The translations under genes were made by a program, and so were the position numbers. The notes below the pieces were generated by a model. That model did not search any database. It was given only the letters and a program-made list of their open reading frames with translations, and was not told the DNA's origin. From Xenorhabdus yunnanensis (GTDB lineage: Bacteria > Pseudomonadota > Gammaproteobacteria > Enterobacterales > Enterobacteriaceae), in assembly GCF_028598805.1 (NCBI RefSeq), contig NZ_JAQRFI010000003.1:1-64000 (forward strand): 64,000 bases of DNA. The letters run 5' to 3'. Of the stretch, positions 54,033 to 62,395 are shown in pieces (the first letter of the stretch is position 1; each line of letters starts with the position of its first letter).

Positions 54033-54797
54033 ATGGCCTATAGCAAAATTCGCCAACCAAAGTTATCAGATGTGATTGAGCAGCGTCTTGAACAGCTCAT
54101 TCTCGAAGGCTCGCTACGCCCGGGAGAAAAGCTGCTGCCTGAGCGTGAGCTGGCAAAGCAGTTTGAAGTATCACGTCCTTCGTTGCGCGAAGCCATTCAA
54201 AAACTGGAAGCCAAAGGCTTTCTTTTCCGTCGTCAAGGTGGAGGAACTTTCATACAGAATAATCTGTGGCAAAGTTTCAGCGACCCGCTTGCCCAACTTA
54301 TTGCAGAGAATCAAGAATCCCAGTTCGATCTCCTTGAAGCGCGCCATGCTTTAGAAGGGATCGCTGCTTACTATGCAGCCCTGAGGGGAACTGATGAGGA
54401 TTTCAAACGCATTGAGCAAAGCCATTTTGCCATTCAAGAAGCACAACAAAGTGGCGATGTAAATGCAGAATCTGAAGCTGTCCTGCAATATCAGCTTGTT
54501 GTCACGGAAGCTGCCCATAATGTGGTATTGCTACATTTGTTGCGCTGTATGATCCCGATGTTAGAACAAAATATCAGGCGCAATTTTGAAGTTATCTATA
54601 CCCGTAAAGAAATGTTGGCAGCCGTTAGTGACCATAGAGCTGAGATTTTTCGCTCTATCATGGCGAGGGAACCGGAAAAAGCCCGTGAGGCTTCCCATCG
54701 CCATTTGGCCTTTATTGAAGAAGTTTTATTGGATCTGACTCGTGAATATACTCGTCGTGAGCGTTCATTGAGGCGGCTCCAGCAACATCAGGAATAA
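54033..54797 (+). CDS. pdhR: Pyruvate dehydrogenase operon repressor PdhR
   Basis: A GntR/FadR-type repressor that binds DNA in the absence of pyruvate. The winged helix at about 10-70 holds [29 protein letters not shown]; the helical FCD effector domain follows. The 254-residue length matches E. coli. It heads the pdhR-aceEF-lpd group and should control it through the operator at 53905. Confidence 0.97.
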   Translation: MAYSKIRQPKLSDVIEQRLEQLILEGSLRPGEKLLPERELAKQFEVSRPSLREAIQKLEAKGFLFRRQGGGTFIQNNLWQSFSDPLAQLIAENQESQFDLLEARHALEGIAAYYAALRGTDEDFKRIEQSHFAIQEAQQSGDVNAESEAVLQYQLVVTEAAHNVVLLHLLRCMIPMLEQNIRRNFEVIYTRKEMLAAVSDHRAEIFRSIMAREPEKAREASHRHLAFIEEVLLDLTREYTRRERSLRRLQQHQE

Positions 54798-54998
54798 GAG
54801 CCTGTCCTTTGGGGCGTCATAGACAAATCAAATTCCCAAATGGGGTGGGTTCTAAACTTGGCTGTACAGATCCTGACTGCTGCGTTTGTACAGTTCCTCA
54901 ACTCTTTATCCAAGAGTTTTAGCGGCAACATATAGCAGGGCCTATCTTCCGGTCATAACAGGCAGTTTAGTCAAAGGGTATGACCAGAAGATAGGCTC
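54798..54998. mobile_element. Candidate MITE between pdhR and aceE
   Basis: The gap holds about 200 bp bounded by related inverted ends: GAGCCTGTCCTTTGGGGCG with TCATA on the left, directly after the pdhR stop, and the reverse complement of GAGCCTATCTTCTGGTCATA on the right. A further direct copy, GGGCCTATCTTCCGGTCATA at 54938-54957, pairs with the right end (18 of 20 bases) to make a strong hairpin. There is no coding capacity. The shared ends with 15611-15678 suggest a small non-autonomous element family. Confidence 0.55.
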
Positions 54999-55038
54999 CA
55001 ACAATCATTAGAAATAGATAACAGATAAGGAATACACC

Positions 55039-57702
55039 ATGTCAGATATTTTGAAAAATGACGTGGATCCGATCGAAACTCGCGATTGGTTACAGGCGAT
55101 CGAATCGGTCATCCGTGAAGAAGGTGTTGAGCGTGCTCAGTTCCTGATTGATCAGGTTTTGAGTGAAGCTCGTAAAGGTGGCATTAACGTTGCTGCAGGT
55201 ATTGCAAGCCGTGATTACATCAACACTATTCCTGTTGAGGATGAGCCTGCTTACCCCGGCAACCTGAATTTGGAGCGTCGTATCCGCTCTGCTATTCGCT
55301 GGAATGCAGTGATGACCGTTCTGCGTGCATCCAAAAAAGATCTGGAACTGGGTGGCCACATGGCTTCATTCCAGTCTTCCGCTACTGTTTATGACGTTTG
55401 TTTTAACCACTTCTTCCGTGCTCGCAGCGAAAATGATGGCGGTGACTTGGTATACTTCCAGGGCCACATTTCTCCGGGCGTTTATGCACGTGCATTCCTT
55501 GAAGGTCGTCTGACTGAAGAACAGATGAATAATTTCCGTCAGGAAATCGGTGGTAATGGCCTGTCTTCTTACCCGCATCCAAAACTGATGCCTGATTTCT
55601 GGCAGTTCCCAACTGTTTCAATGGGTCTGGGACCAATCTCCGCTATTTATCAGGCTAAGTTCCTGAAATATCTGGAGCATCGTGGTCTAAAAAATACCTC
55701 TGAACAAACCGTTTATGCTTTCTTGGGTGACGGTGAAATGGATGAACCAGAATCTAAAGGTGCGATCACTATCGCAACCCGTGAAAAACTGGATAATTTG
55801 GTATTTATCATCAACTGTAACTTGCAGCGTCTGGATGGCCCAGTAACCGGTAACGGCAAAATCGTTAACGAACTGGAAGGCATCTTCGACGGCGCTGGCT
55901 GGCAGGTACTGAAAGTCCTGTGGGGTGAGCGTTGGGACGAACTGCTGCGTAAAGACACCAGCGGTAAACTGGTTCAATTGATGAACGAAACGCTGGACGG
56001 CGACTATCAGACATTTAAGTCCAAAGATGGCGCTTATGTTCGTGAACACTTCTTCGGTCGTTACCCAGAAACTGCTGCATTAGTCAAAGACATGACTGAT
56101 GATGAAATTTGGGCTCTGAACCGTGGTGGTCATGATCCGAAGAAAGTTTACGCTGCACTGAAAAAAGCGCAGGAAACTACGGGTAAACCAACTGTAATCT
56201 TGGCTCAGACCATCAAAGGTTACGGTATGGGTGATACCGCTGAAGGTAAAAATATTGCTCACCAGGTCAAGAAAATGAACATGGAAGGCGTTCGTCAATT
56301 CCGTGATCGTTTCAATGTACCTGTATCTGATGAGCAGATCGAAAGCCTGCCATACGTGACTTTCGACAAAGACTCTGAAGAATCCAAATACCTGCATGAG
56401 CGTCGTAATGCACTGGGTGGTTACCTGCCAAGCCGTCGCGTTAACTTCGACGACAAACTGGAAATCCCAGCTCTGGAAGACTTCAGCTCTCTGCTGGAAG
56501 AACAATCCAAAGAAATTTCTACCACTATCGCTTTCGTTCGTGCATTGAATGTCATGCTGAAGAACAAGTCGATCAAAGATCGTCTGGTTCCAATCATTGC
56601 TGACGAAGCACGTACTTTCGGTATGGAAGGTCTGTTCCGTCAAATCGGTATCTACAGCCCGAATGGTCAGCAGTATACTCCGCAGGATCGCGAGCAGGTT
56701 GCATACTATAAAGAAGATTCTAAAGGCCAGATCCTGCAAGAAGGTATTAACGAACTGGGTGCTGCTTCATCTTGGCTGGCTGCTGCAACGTCTTACAGCA
56801 CCAACAACCTGCCAATGATCCCATTCTATATCTACTACTCCATGTTCGGATTCCAGCGTATCGGTGATCTGTGCTGGGCAGCGGGTGACCAGCAAGCTCG
56901 CGGCTTCTTGGTTGGTGGTACTTCTGGTCGTACAACTCTGAACGGTGAAGGTTTGCAGCACGAAGATGGCCATAGCCATATTCAGTCTCTGACTATTCCT
57001 AACTGTATCTCTTATGATCCAGCATTCGCTTATGAAGTTGCTGTTATCATGCATGATGGTTTGGAGCGTATGTATGGTGAGAAACAAGAAAACATCTACT
57101 ACTACATCACCACACTGAACGAAAACTATCACATGCCAGCAATGCCTGAAGGCGTTGAAGAAGGTATCCGTAAAGGTATCTACAAGCTGGAAGTCTTGGA
57201 AGGCGCGAAAGGTAAAGTTCAGTTGCTGGGTTCAGGTTCTATCCTGCGTCATGTTCGTGAAGCAGCGAAGATCTTGTCTGCTGAATACGGCATCGGTTCC
57301 GATGTATACAGCGTAACTTCCTTCACTGAACTGGCTCGTGATGGTCAGGATTGTGAACGTTGGAACATGCTGCATCCATTAGAAGAACCTCGTGTTCCTT
57401 ATATTGCTCAGATCATGAATGAAACGCCAGCAGTTGCTTCTACTGACTACATGAAACTGTTTGCAGAACAAGTACGTAACTTCGTTCCTGCAAGCGACTA
57501 TCGTGTATTGGGTACTGACGGTTTCGGTCGTTCTGACAGCCGTGAAAACCTGCGTCACCACTTCGAAGTTGATGCTTCTTATGTGGTTGTGGCGGCTCTG
57601 GGTGAATTGGCTAAACGTGGCGAAGTTGATGTAAAAGCCGTTGAAGAAGCTATTAAGAAATATAACATCAACCCAGAAAAAGCTAACCCACGTCTGGCAT
57701 AA
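55039..57702 (+). CDS. aceE: Pyruvate dehydrogenase E1 component
   Basis: A homodimeric thiamine-diphosphate enzyme that decarboxylates pyruvate and passes the acetyl group to lipoyl-AceF. The 887-residue protein is the E. coli length and nearly collinear. The ThDP motif GDGEMDEPESKGAI near 230 and the active-site His region GEGLQHEDGHSH near 635 are intact. The codon choice is strongly biased towards preferred codons, as in highly expressed genes. Ribosome site AAGGA precedes the ATG. Confidence 0.98.
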   Translation: MSDILKNDVDPIETRDWLQAIESVIREEGVERAQFLIDQVLSEARKGGINVAAGIASRDYINTIPVEDEPAYPGNLNLERRIRSAIRWNAVMTVLRASKKDLELGGHMASFQSSATVYDVCFNHFFRARSENDGGDLVYFQGHISPGVYARAFLEGRLTEEQMNNFRQEIGGNGLSSYPHPKLMPDFWQFPTVSMGLGPISAIYQAKFLKYLEHRGLKNTSEQTVYAFLGDGEMDEPESKGAITIATREKLDNLVFIINCNLQRLDGPVTGNGKIVNELEGIFDGAGWQVLKVLWGERWDELLRKDTSGKLVQLMNETLDGDYQTFKSKDGAYVREHFFGRYPETAALVKDMTDDEIWALNRGGHDPKKVYAALKKAQETTGKPTVILAQTIKGYGMGDTAEGKNIAHQVKKMNMEGVRQFRDRFNVPVSDEQIESLPYVTFDKDSEESKYLHERRNALGGYLPSRRVNFDDKLEIPALEDFSSLLEEQSKEISTTIAFVRALNVMLKNKSIKDRLVPIIADEARTFGMEGLFRQIGIYSPNGQQYTPQDREQVAYYKEDSKGQILQEGINELGAASSWLAAATSYSTNNLPMIPFYIYYSMFGFQRIGDLCWAAGDQQARGFLVGGTSGRTTLNGEGLQHEDGHSHIQSLTIPNCISYDPAFAYEVAVIMHDGLERMYGEKQENIYYYITTLNENYHMPAMPEGVEEGIRKGIYKLEVLEGAKGKVQLLGSGSILRHVREAAKILSAEYGIGSDVYSVTSFTELARDGQDCERWNMLHPLEEPRVPYIAQIMNETPAVASTDYMKLFAEQVRNFVPASDYRVLGTDGFGRSDSRENLRHHFEVDASYVVVAALGELAKRGEVDVKAVEEAIKKYNINPEKANPRLA

Positions 57703-57715
57703 GAGGTAAAGATTA

Positions 57716-59548
57716 ATGTCTATCGAAATTAACGTACCTGATATTGGTGCAGATGAAGTTGAAGTTACCGAGATTCTGGTGAAAGTAGGTGACACAGTTG
57801 AAGTAGAACAGTCACTGATCACGGTTGAAGGTGACAAGGCTTCTATGGAAGTCCCATCGCCACAGGCGGGTGTAGTTAAAGAAATCAAAGTTGCGGCTGG
57901 CGATAAAGTTGAAACTGGTAAACTGATCATGATTTTTGAATCAGCAAACGGTGCAGCAGATGCTGCACCTGTACAGCAAGCAGCGTCAGCGGCACCACCA
58001 GCAGCAGCCGAAAGCAAAGAAGTGAACGTACCAGATATCGGTGACGATGAAGTTGAAGTTACCGAAATCATGGTAAAAGTGGGTGATACCATCACTGAAG
58101 AGCAGTCACTGATCACGGTTGAAGGTGACAAGGCTTCTATGGAAGTTCCTGCACCATTCGCGGGTACTGTGAAAGAGATCAAAATTGCCGCTGGCGACAA
58201 AGTCAAAACCGGCTCTTTGATCATGGTATTCGAAGTTGCGGGTACAGCACCTGCGGCAGCGCCGATATCGGCTCCAGCAGCACCTGCGGCAAAAGAAGTG
58301 AACGTACCGGATATCGGTGGTGACGAAGTTGAAGTTACCGAAATCATGGTAAAAGTGGGTGACACCATCGCTGAAGAGCAGTCACTGATCACGGTTGAAG
58401 GTGACAAGGCTTCTATGGAAGTTCCTGCACCATTCGCGGGTACTGTGAAAGAGATCAAAATTGCCGCTGGCGATAAAGTCAAAACCGGCTCTTTGATCAT
58501 GGTATTCGAAGTTGCAGGTGCGGCAGCGCCAGCAGCTCCAGCTCCTGCGGCTGAACTTGCGAAAGCAGTATCGGCTCCAGCAGCAAGCAAGCCAGCAGAA
58601 GGCAAAAGCGAATTTGCAGAAAATGACGCTTATGTTCATGCAACTCCAGTGATCCGTCGTCTGGCGCGTGAATTTGGCGTAAATCTGGCTAAAGTTAAAG
58701 GTACTGGCCGTAAAGGTCGCATCCTGCGTGAAGACGTTCAGGCTTACGTGAAAGATGCTATCAAACGTGCAGAAGCAGCTCCTGCTGCTGCGGGCGGTGG
58801 TTTGCCCGGCATGTTGCCTTGGCCGAAAGTTGATTTCAGCAAGTTCGGTGAAATCGAAGAAGTTGAAATGAGCCGCATCCAGAAAATCTCCGGTGCTAAC
58901 CTGAGCCGTAACTGGGTCATGATCCCTCACGTTAACCTGTTCGATGAAGCGGATATCACTGAAGTTGAAGAGTTCCGTAAACAACAGAACAAAGAAGCTG
59001 AGAAGAAACAGCTGGGTGTGAAGATCACTCCGCTGGTATTCGTGATGAAAGCAGCAGCGAAAGCACTGGAAGCAATGCCTCGCTTTAACAGCTCCATTTC
59101 TGAAGATGGCCAGAAGCTGATCCTGAAAAAGTATGTCAACATCGGTATCGCGGTTGATACACCTAATGGTCTGGTTGTTCCTGTATTCAAGGATGTCAAC
59201 AAGAAAGGCATCATGGAACTGTCCAGAGAACTGGCTGAAGTTTCCAAGAAAGCTCGTGCTGGTAAATTGACTGCTTCCGACATGCAGGGTGGCTGCTTCA
59301 CCATCTCCAGCCTAGGTGGTATTGGTACTACCGGTTTTGCACCAATTGTAAATGCGCCAGAAGTGGCAATCATGGGTCTGTCTCGTTCTTCCATGAAACC
59401 AGTCTGGAATGGCAAGGAATTCGTTCCTCGTCTGATTCTGCCTATGTCTCTGTCTTTCGATCACCGTGTGATCGATGGGGCAGATGGTGCGCGCTTCATC
59501 ACTTATATTAATCAATTTATGAGTGATATCCGCCGTTTGGTGATGTAA
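57716..59548 (+). CDS. aceF: Dihydrolipoyl transacetylase (PDH E2)
   Basis: The core of the pyruvate dehydrogenase complex. Three lipoyl domains lie at about 1-80, 101-180 and 194-273, each with the lipoylated Lys in EGDKAS, joined by Ala/Pro-rich linkers. The E1/E3-binding domain ([25 protein letters not shown]) is near 310-345, and the catalytic domain ends with [15 protein letters not shown], holding the active His and Asp. Lipoyl domains 2 and 3 are almost identical in DNA sequence. It starts 13 bp after aceE. Confidence 0.98.
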   Translation: MSIEINVPDIGADEVEVTEILVKVGDTVEVEQSLITVEGDKASMEVPSPQAGVVKEIKVAAGDKVETGKLIMIFESANGAADAAPVQQAASAAPPAAAESKEVNVPDIGDDEVEVTEIMVKVGDTITEEQSLITVEGDKASMEVPAPFAGTVKEIKIAAGDKVKTGSLIMVFEVAGTAPAAAPISAPAAPAAKEVNVPDIGGDEVEVTEIMVKVGDTIAEEQSLITVEGDKASMEVPAPFAGTVKEIKIAAGDKVKTGSLIMVFEVAGAAAPAAPAPAAELAKAVSAPAASKPAEGKSEFAENDAYVHATPVIRRLAREFGVNLAKVKGTGRKGRILREDVQAYVKDAIKRAEAAPAAAGGGLPGMLPWPKVDFSKFGEIEEVEMSRIQKISGANLSRNWVMIPHVNLFDEADITEVEEFRKQQNKEAEKKQLGVKITPLVFVMKAAAKALEAMPRFNSSISEDGQKLILKKYVNIGIAVDTPNGLVVPVFKDVNKKGIMELSRELAEVSKKARAGKLTASDMQGGCFTISSLGGIGTTGFAPIVNAPEVAIMGLSRSSMKPVWNGKEFVPRLILPMSLSFDHRVIDGADGARFITYINQFMSDIRRLVM

Positions 59549-59875
59549 TTCAAAGGCCGGTATATTTACCGGCCTAATGATTACTACTGTGACAGATATT
59601 TTCTTCTTGTATCTGGCAGGTTGGGATTTCTGTCACGTTAACGCGCTTTTCAGGTTATTTACAATTCTGTAAACTGCTCGCGGTGTGTACGTCCCGGTGG
59701 AATATGGTTTTTTACCCAATGGATTTCGCGTTGCAGCTAGGCGGCAAGTGAACGAATCCCCAGGAGCATAGATAACTATGTGACCGGGGTGAGAGAGCGA
59801 AGCCAACAAAGCGGCAATGTGAAATACGAAGGGTATTTTCGTCTGACTCGCCGGACAAACAATTAAGAGGTCATG
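59549..59875. other. aceF-lpd intergenic region
   Basis: A hairpin AGGCCGGTA / TACCGGCCT lies at 59552-59573 just after aceF and could trim or weakly terminate the transcript. An ERIC element fills 59713-59837. lpd probably also has its own promoter between these, as in E. coli. Confidence 0.6.
59713..59837. repeat. ERIC element between aceF and lpd
   Basis: About 125 bp with the same ends and core as the copy at 41100: TACCCAATGGATTT, GAATCCCCAGGAGCATAG, TAACTATGTGACCGGGGTGAG, AGCCAACAAAGCGGCAATGT, then GGGTA. It differs at scattered positions and ends about 40 bp before the lpd start. Confidence 0.93.
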
Positions 59876-61303
59876 ATGAGTACTGAAATTAAAGCCCAGG
59901 TAGTGGTGCTTGGAGCAGGCCCAGCAGGGTATTCTGCTGCTTTTCGTTGTGCAGACTTAGGTTTGGATACTGTTCTGGTTGAGCGTTACTCTACTTTGGG
60001 TGGTGTTTGTCTTAATGTTGGTTGTATTCCATCCAAGGCGCTGCTTCATGTTGCAAAAGTAATTGAAGAAGCAAAAGCACTGGCACAACACGGTATCGTG
60101 TTTGGTGAGCCACAAACTGATATTGATAAGATCCGCCTGTGGAAAGAAAAAGTTATTTCCCAGCTGACTGGTGGCCTGGGCGGCATGGCTAAAGGCCGTA
60201 AAGTTAACGTTGTTAACGGTGTTGGTAAATTTACAGGTGCTAACACTCTGGTAGTTGAAGGCGAAAACGGCGCAACAACGATTAATTTTGATAACGCCAT
60301 TATCGCAGCGGGTTCACGCCCAATTCAGCTGCCATTCATTCCACATGATGATTCTCGCGTATGGGATTCTACCGATGCACTGGAACTGAAAACTGTTCCG
60401 GGACGCCTGTTGGTAATGGGCGGCGGCATTATCGGTCTGGAAATGGGTACTGTTTATCATGCTCTGGGTTCCCAGATTGACGTGGTAGAAATGTTCGATC
60501 AGGTTATTCCTGCTGCGGACAAAGACATTGTTAAAGTGTTCACTAAGCGCGTCAGCAAGAAATTCAACCTGATGCTGGAAACTAAAGTGACAGCGGTAGA
60601 AGCTAAAGAAGATGGCATCTACGTGACAATGGAAGGCAAGAAAGCCCCTGCTGAACCACAGCGCTATGACGCAGTTCTGGTTGCTATAGGTCGTGTACCA
60701 AACGGTAAACTGCTGGATGCAGGTAAAGCTGGTGTAGAAGTTGATGAGCGTGGCTTTATCCATGTGGATAAACAAATGCGTACTAACGTACCTCACATCT
60801 TTGCTATCGGTGATATCGTTGGTCAGCCAATGCTGGCGCACAAAGGTGTCCATGAAGGTCACGTTGCTGCTGAAGTTATTTCTGGCAAGAAACATTACTT
60901 CGATCCAAAAGTTATCCCATCCATTGCTTACACTGAACCAGAAGTGGCATGGGTTGGTCTGACTGAGAAAGAAGCGAAAGAAAAAGGCATCAGCTACGAA
61001 ACTGCAACTTTCCCATGGGCAGCATCTGGTCGTGCAATTGCATCTGACTGTTCAGATGGTATGACGAAGCTGATTTTCGATAAAGAGTCTAACCGTATTA
61101 TCGGTGGTGCTATTGTTGGTACTAACGGTGGTGAACTGCTGGGTGAAATCGGTCTGGCTATCGAAATGGGCTGTGACGCAGAAGATATCGCTCTGACTAT
61201 CCATGCTCACCCAACTCTGTACGAATCAATCGGTATGGCTGCGGAAATTTACGAAGGCAGCATTACTGATTTGCCAAACCCTAAGGCAAAGAAAAAGAAA
61301 TAA
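59876..61303 (+). CDS. lpd: Dihydrolipoamide dehydrogenase (E3)
   Basis: The FAD flavoprotein that reoxidises lipoyl groups of the pyruvate and 2-oxoglutarate dehydrogenase complexes and the glycine cleavage system. The start at 59876 gives MSTEIKAQVVVLGAGPAGYSAA, the E. coli beginning; an ATG directly before it is possible. The FAD motif GAGPAG is at about 13-18, the redox disulfide is in GGVCLNVGCIPSK near 45-54 and His-Glu in HAHPTLYES near 444. It is 475 residues. Confidence 0.98.
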   Translation: MSTEIKAQVVVLGAGPAGYSAAFRCADLGLDTVLVERYSTLGGVCLNVGCIPSKALLHVAKVIEEAKALAQHGIVFGEPQTDIDKIRLWKEKVISQLTGGLGGMAKGRKVNVVNGVGKFTGANTLVVEGENGATTINFDNAIIAAGSRPIQLPFIPHDDSRVWDSTDALELKTVPGRLLVMGGGIIGLEMGTVYHALGSQIDVVEMFDQVIPAADKDIVKVFTKRVSKKFNLMLETKVTAVEAKEDGIYVTMEGKKAPAEPQRYDAVLVAIGRVPNGKLLDAGKAGVEVDERGFIHVDKQMRTNVPHIFAIGDIVGQPMLAHKGVHEGHVAAEVISGKKHYFDPKVIPSIAYTEPEVAWVGLTEKEAKEKGISYETATFPWAASGRAIASDCSDGMTKLIFDKESNRIIGGAIVGTNGGELLGEIGLAIEMGCDAEDIALTIHAHPTLYESIGMAAEIYEGSITDLPNPKAKKKK

Positions 61304-61339
61304 TTCTTTAGTTCTTGTCGTAGGTTAAGCAAAATTTTA

Positions 61340-61368
61340 AACGGCTTCCAAATTGGAAAGCCGTTTTT
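61340..61368 (+). terminator. lpd terminator
   Basis: ACGGCTTCC and GGAAAGCCGT form a stem with one bulge, followed by TTTTT, 36 bp after lpd. Confidence 0.88.
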
Positions 61369-61418
61369 ATTTGATAACTGACTGCTATCGTGTTTTTCTA
61401 TAAAAAACCCGATTGAAT

Positions 61419-61635
61419 CTACAGTAAATGACATCGCCAACTTGAATTATGTGGGCGAGGGGTTCTTTTAAGTTGATATTCTCCATTGATTTGATGCCAT
61501 TTATTGCTATCAGCTGGGGTTAATTTCATCCGTTTCAAATCAAAAAAATCATAATTAATAGCAACAAAGCCTAATTTTTGGTAAAAAAATTTCGGCATCA
61601 CGTTCTGCCTTAACTTCTAATATGCCTTGATGGTC
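61419..61635 (-). pseudogene. Possible remnant of a GNAT acetyltransferase
   Basis: One minus-strand frame reads DHQGILEVKAERDAEIF and, after a shift in the T run near 61588, another reads FFYQKLGFVAINYDFFDLKRMKL. Joined, these look like the C-terminal part of a GNAT acetyltransferase (the FYQKLGF motif). There is no intact gene. It is a weak, motif-level assignment. Confidence 0.4.
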
Positions 61636-61886
61636 CTAGGGTGAGGGATATATTGATCACATGTCTTGATGAATGTGGCATGCCTATTGCTAAACATTGC
61701 TCCTATTATAGGTTCATAATACCAACTGAATTTATTTTGCTGGATTTCGTTAAGTGTAGATAGCATACCATGCTGACTCACTTCCTTAATTTTGGCTTGA
61801 TATTCAGGGTAAAATTTTTCCTCCATAATAATGGTTGAATTATCACCTGTTTCTGCTAGTGCACTATGTTTTTCTCTATTGGGCAT
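61617..61886 (-). CDS. Short hypothetical open frame (89 aa), possibly a gene fragment
   Basis: Begins MPNREKHSALAE and ends at a TAG inside the acetyltransferase-like remnant, continuing in the same frame beyond that stop. No ribosome site of note; an AAGGATAT lies just upstream of the ATG. I recognise no family. It may be part of the decayed region between lpd and acnB, where E. coli carries yacH. Confidence 0.35.
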   Translation of the reverse strand: MPNREKHSALAETGDNSTIIMEEKFYPEYQAKIKEVSQHGMLSTLNEIQQNKFSWYYEPIIGAMFSNRHATFIKTCDQYIPHPRTIKAY

Positions 61887-62395
61887 GATGATATCCTTTT
61901 AAATGATGTTAGCCTCAGCATTGAAATGTCCCCTGCTTTATTTAGATACAATATGAAGTGTTGCTGATTTGTTGATATTGAAAGATTTTTGAGCTGTATA
62001 TCATGATCAGAAACGCTGTTAAGAAAAAACGCAGTATAGGCAGTATAGAAAATCCGCGCATTCCATAAAAATTCTGATAAAAATTAAGAAATTTTTAGGC
62101 TGAAATAGCAACAAACAGTATTTAAAACCTTAATACGCTCTTTATGCGCATTTATCTAGCATTTTATCATTGTTCAATGTTGATTTTATGTGAATGAATT
62201 AACATGCTATTCAAATTTTGGTATGCTAATCACTCGAAGCTGGGCATAATTCTAATGTTATGCGAGCAAAATCCTCTGACCTGGCACCCTTGATGATTGT
62301 TTTAGGTGATTGTTTTTGGATGATCGTTTTCGATGATCGTTACCGGGTGCAGACAGCCGGGTATATAAAATGACAATGAGAGCGAGGAGAAAGTC
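61887..62395. other. acnB upstream region
   Basis: About 510 bp without a gene, AT-rich, carrying the acnB promoter. Short repeats of 13-16 bp (patterns TGATGATTGTTTT and TGATCGTTTTCGA) occupy about 62291-62345. Individual operators cannot be named with confidence. Confidence 0.55.

Noticed and set aside
56080-56739. A 219-residue minus-strand frame inside aceE
   Set aside because: A shadow frame caused by the strong codon bias of aceE; no motif or ribosome site.
57379-58605. A 408-residue minus-strand open frame opposite aceE and aceF
   Set aside because: It is a mirror of the repeated lipoyl domains of aceF, rich in Ser/Thr/Ala by composition of the other strand, with no ribosome site.
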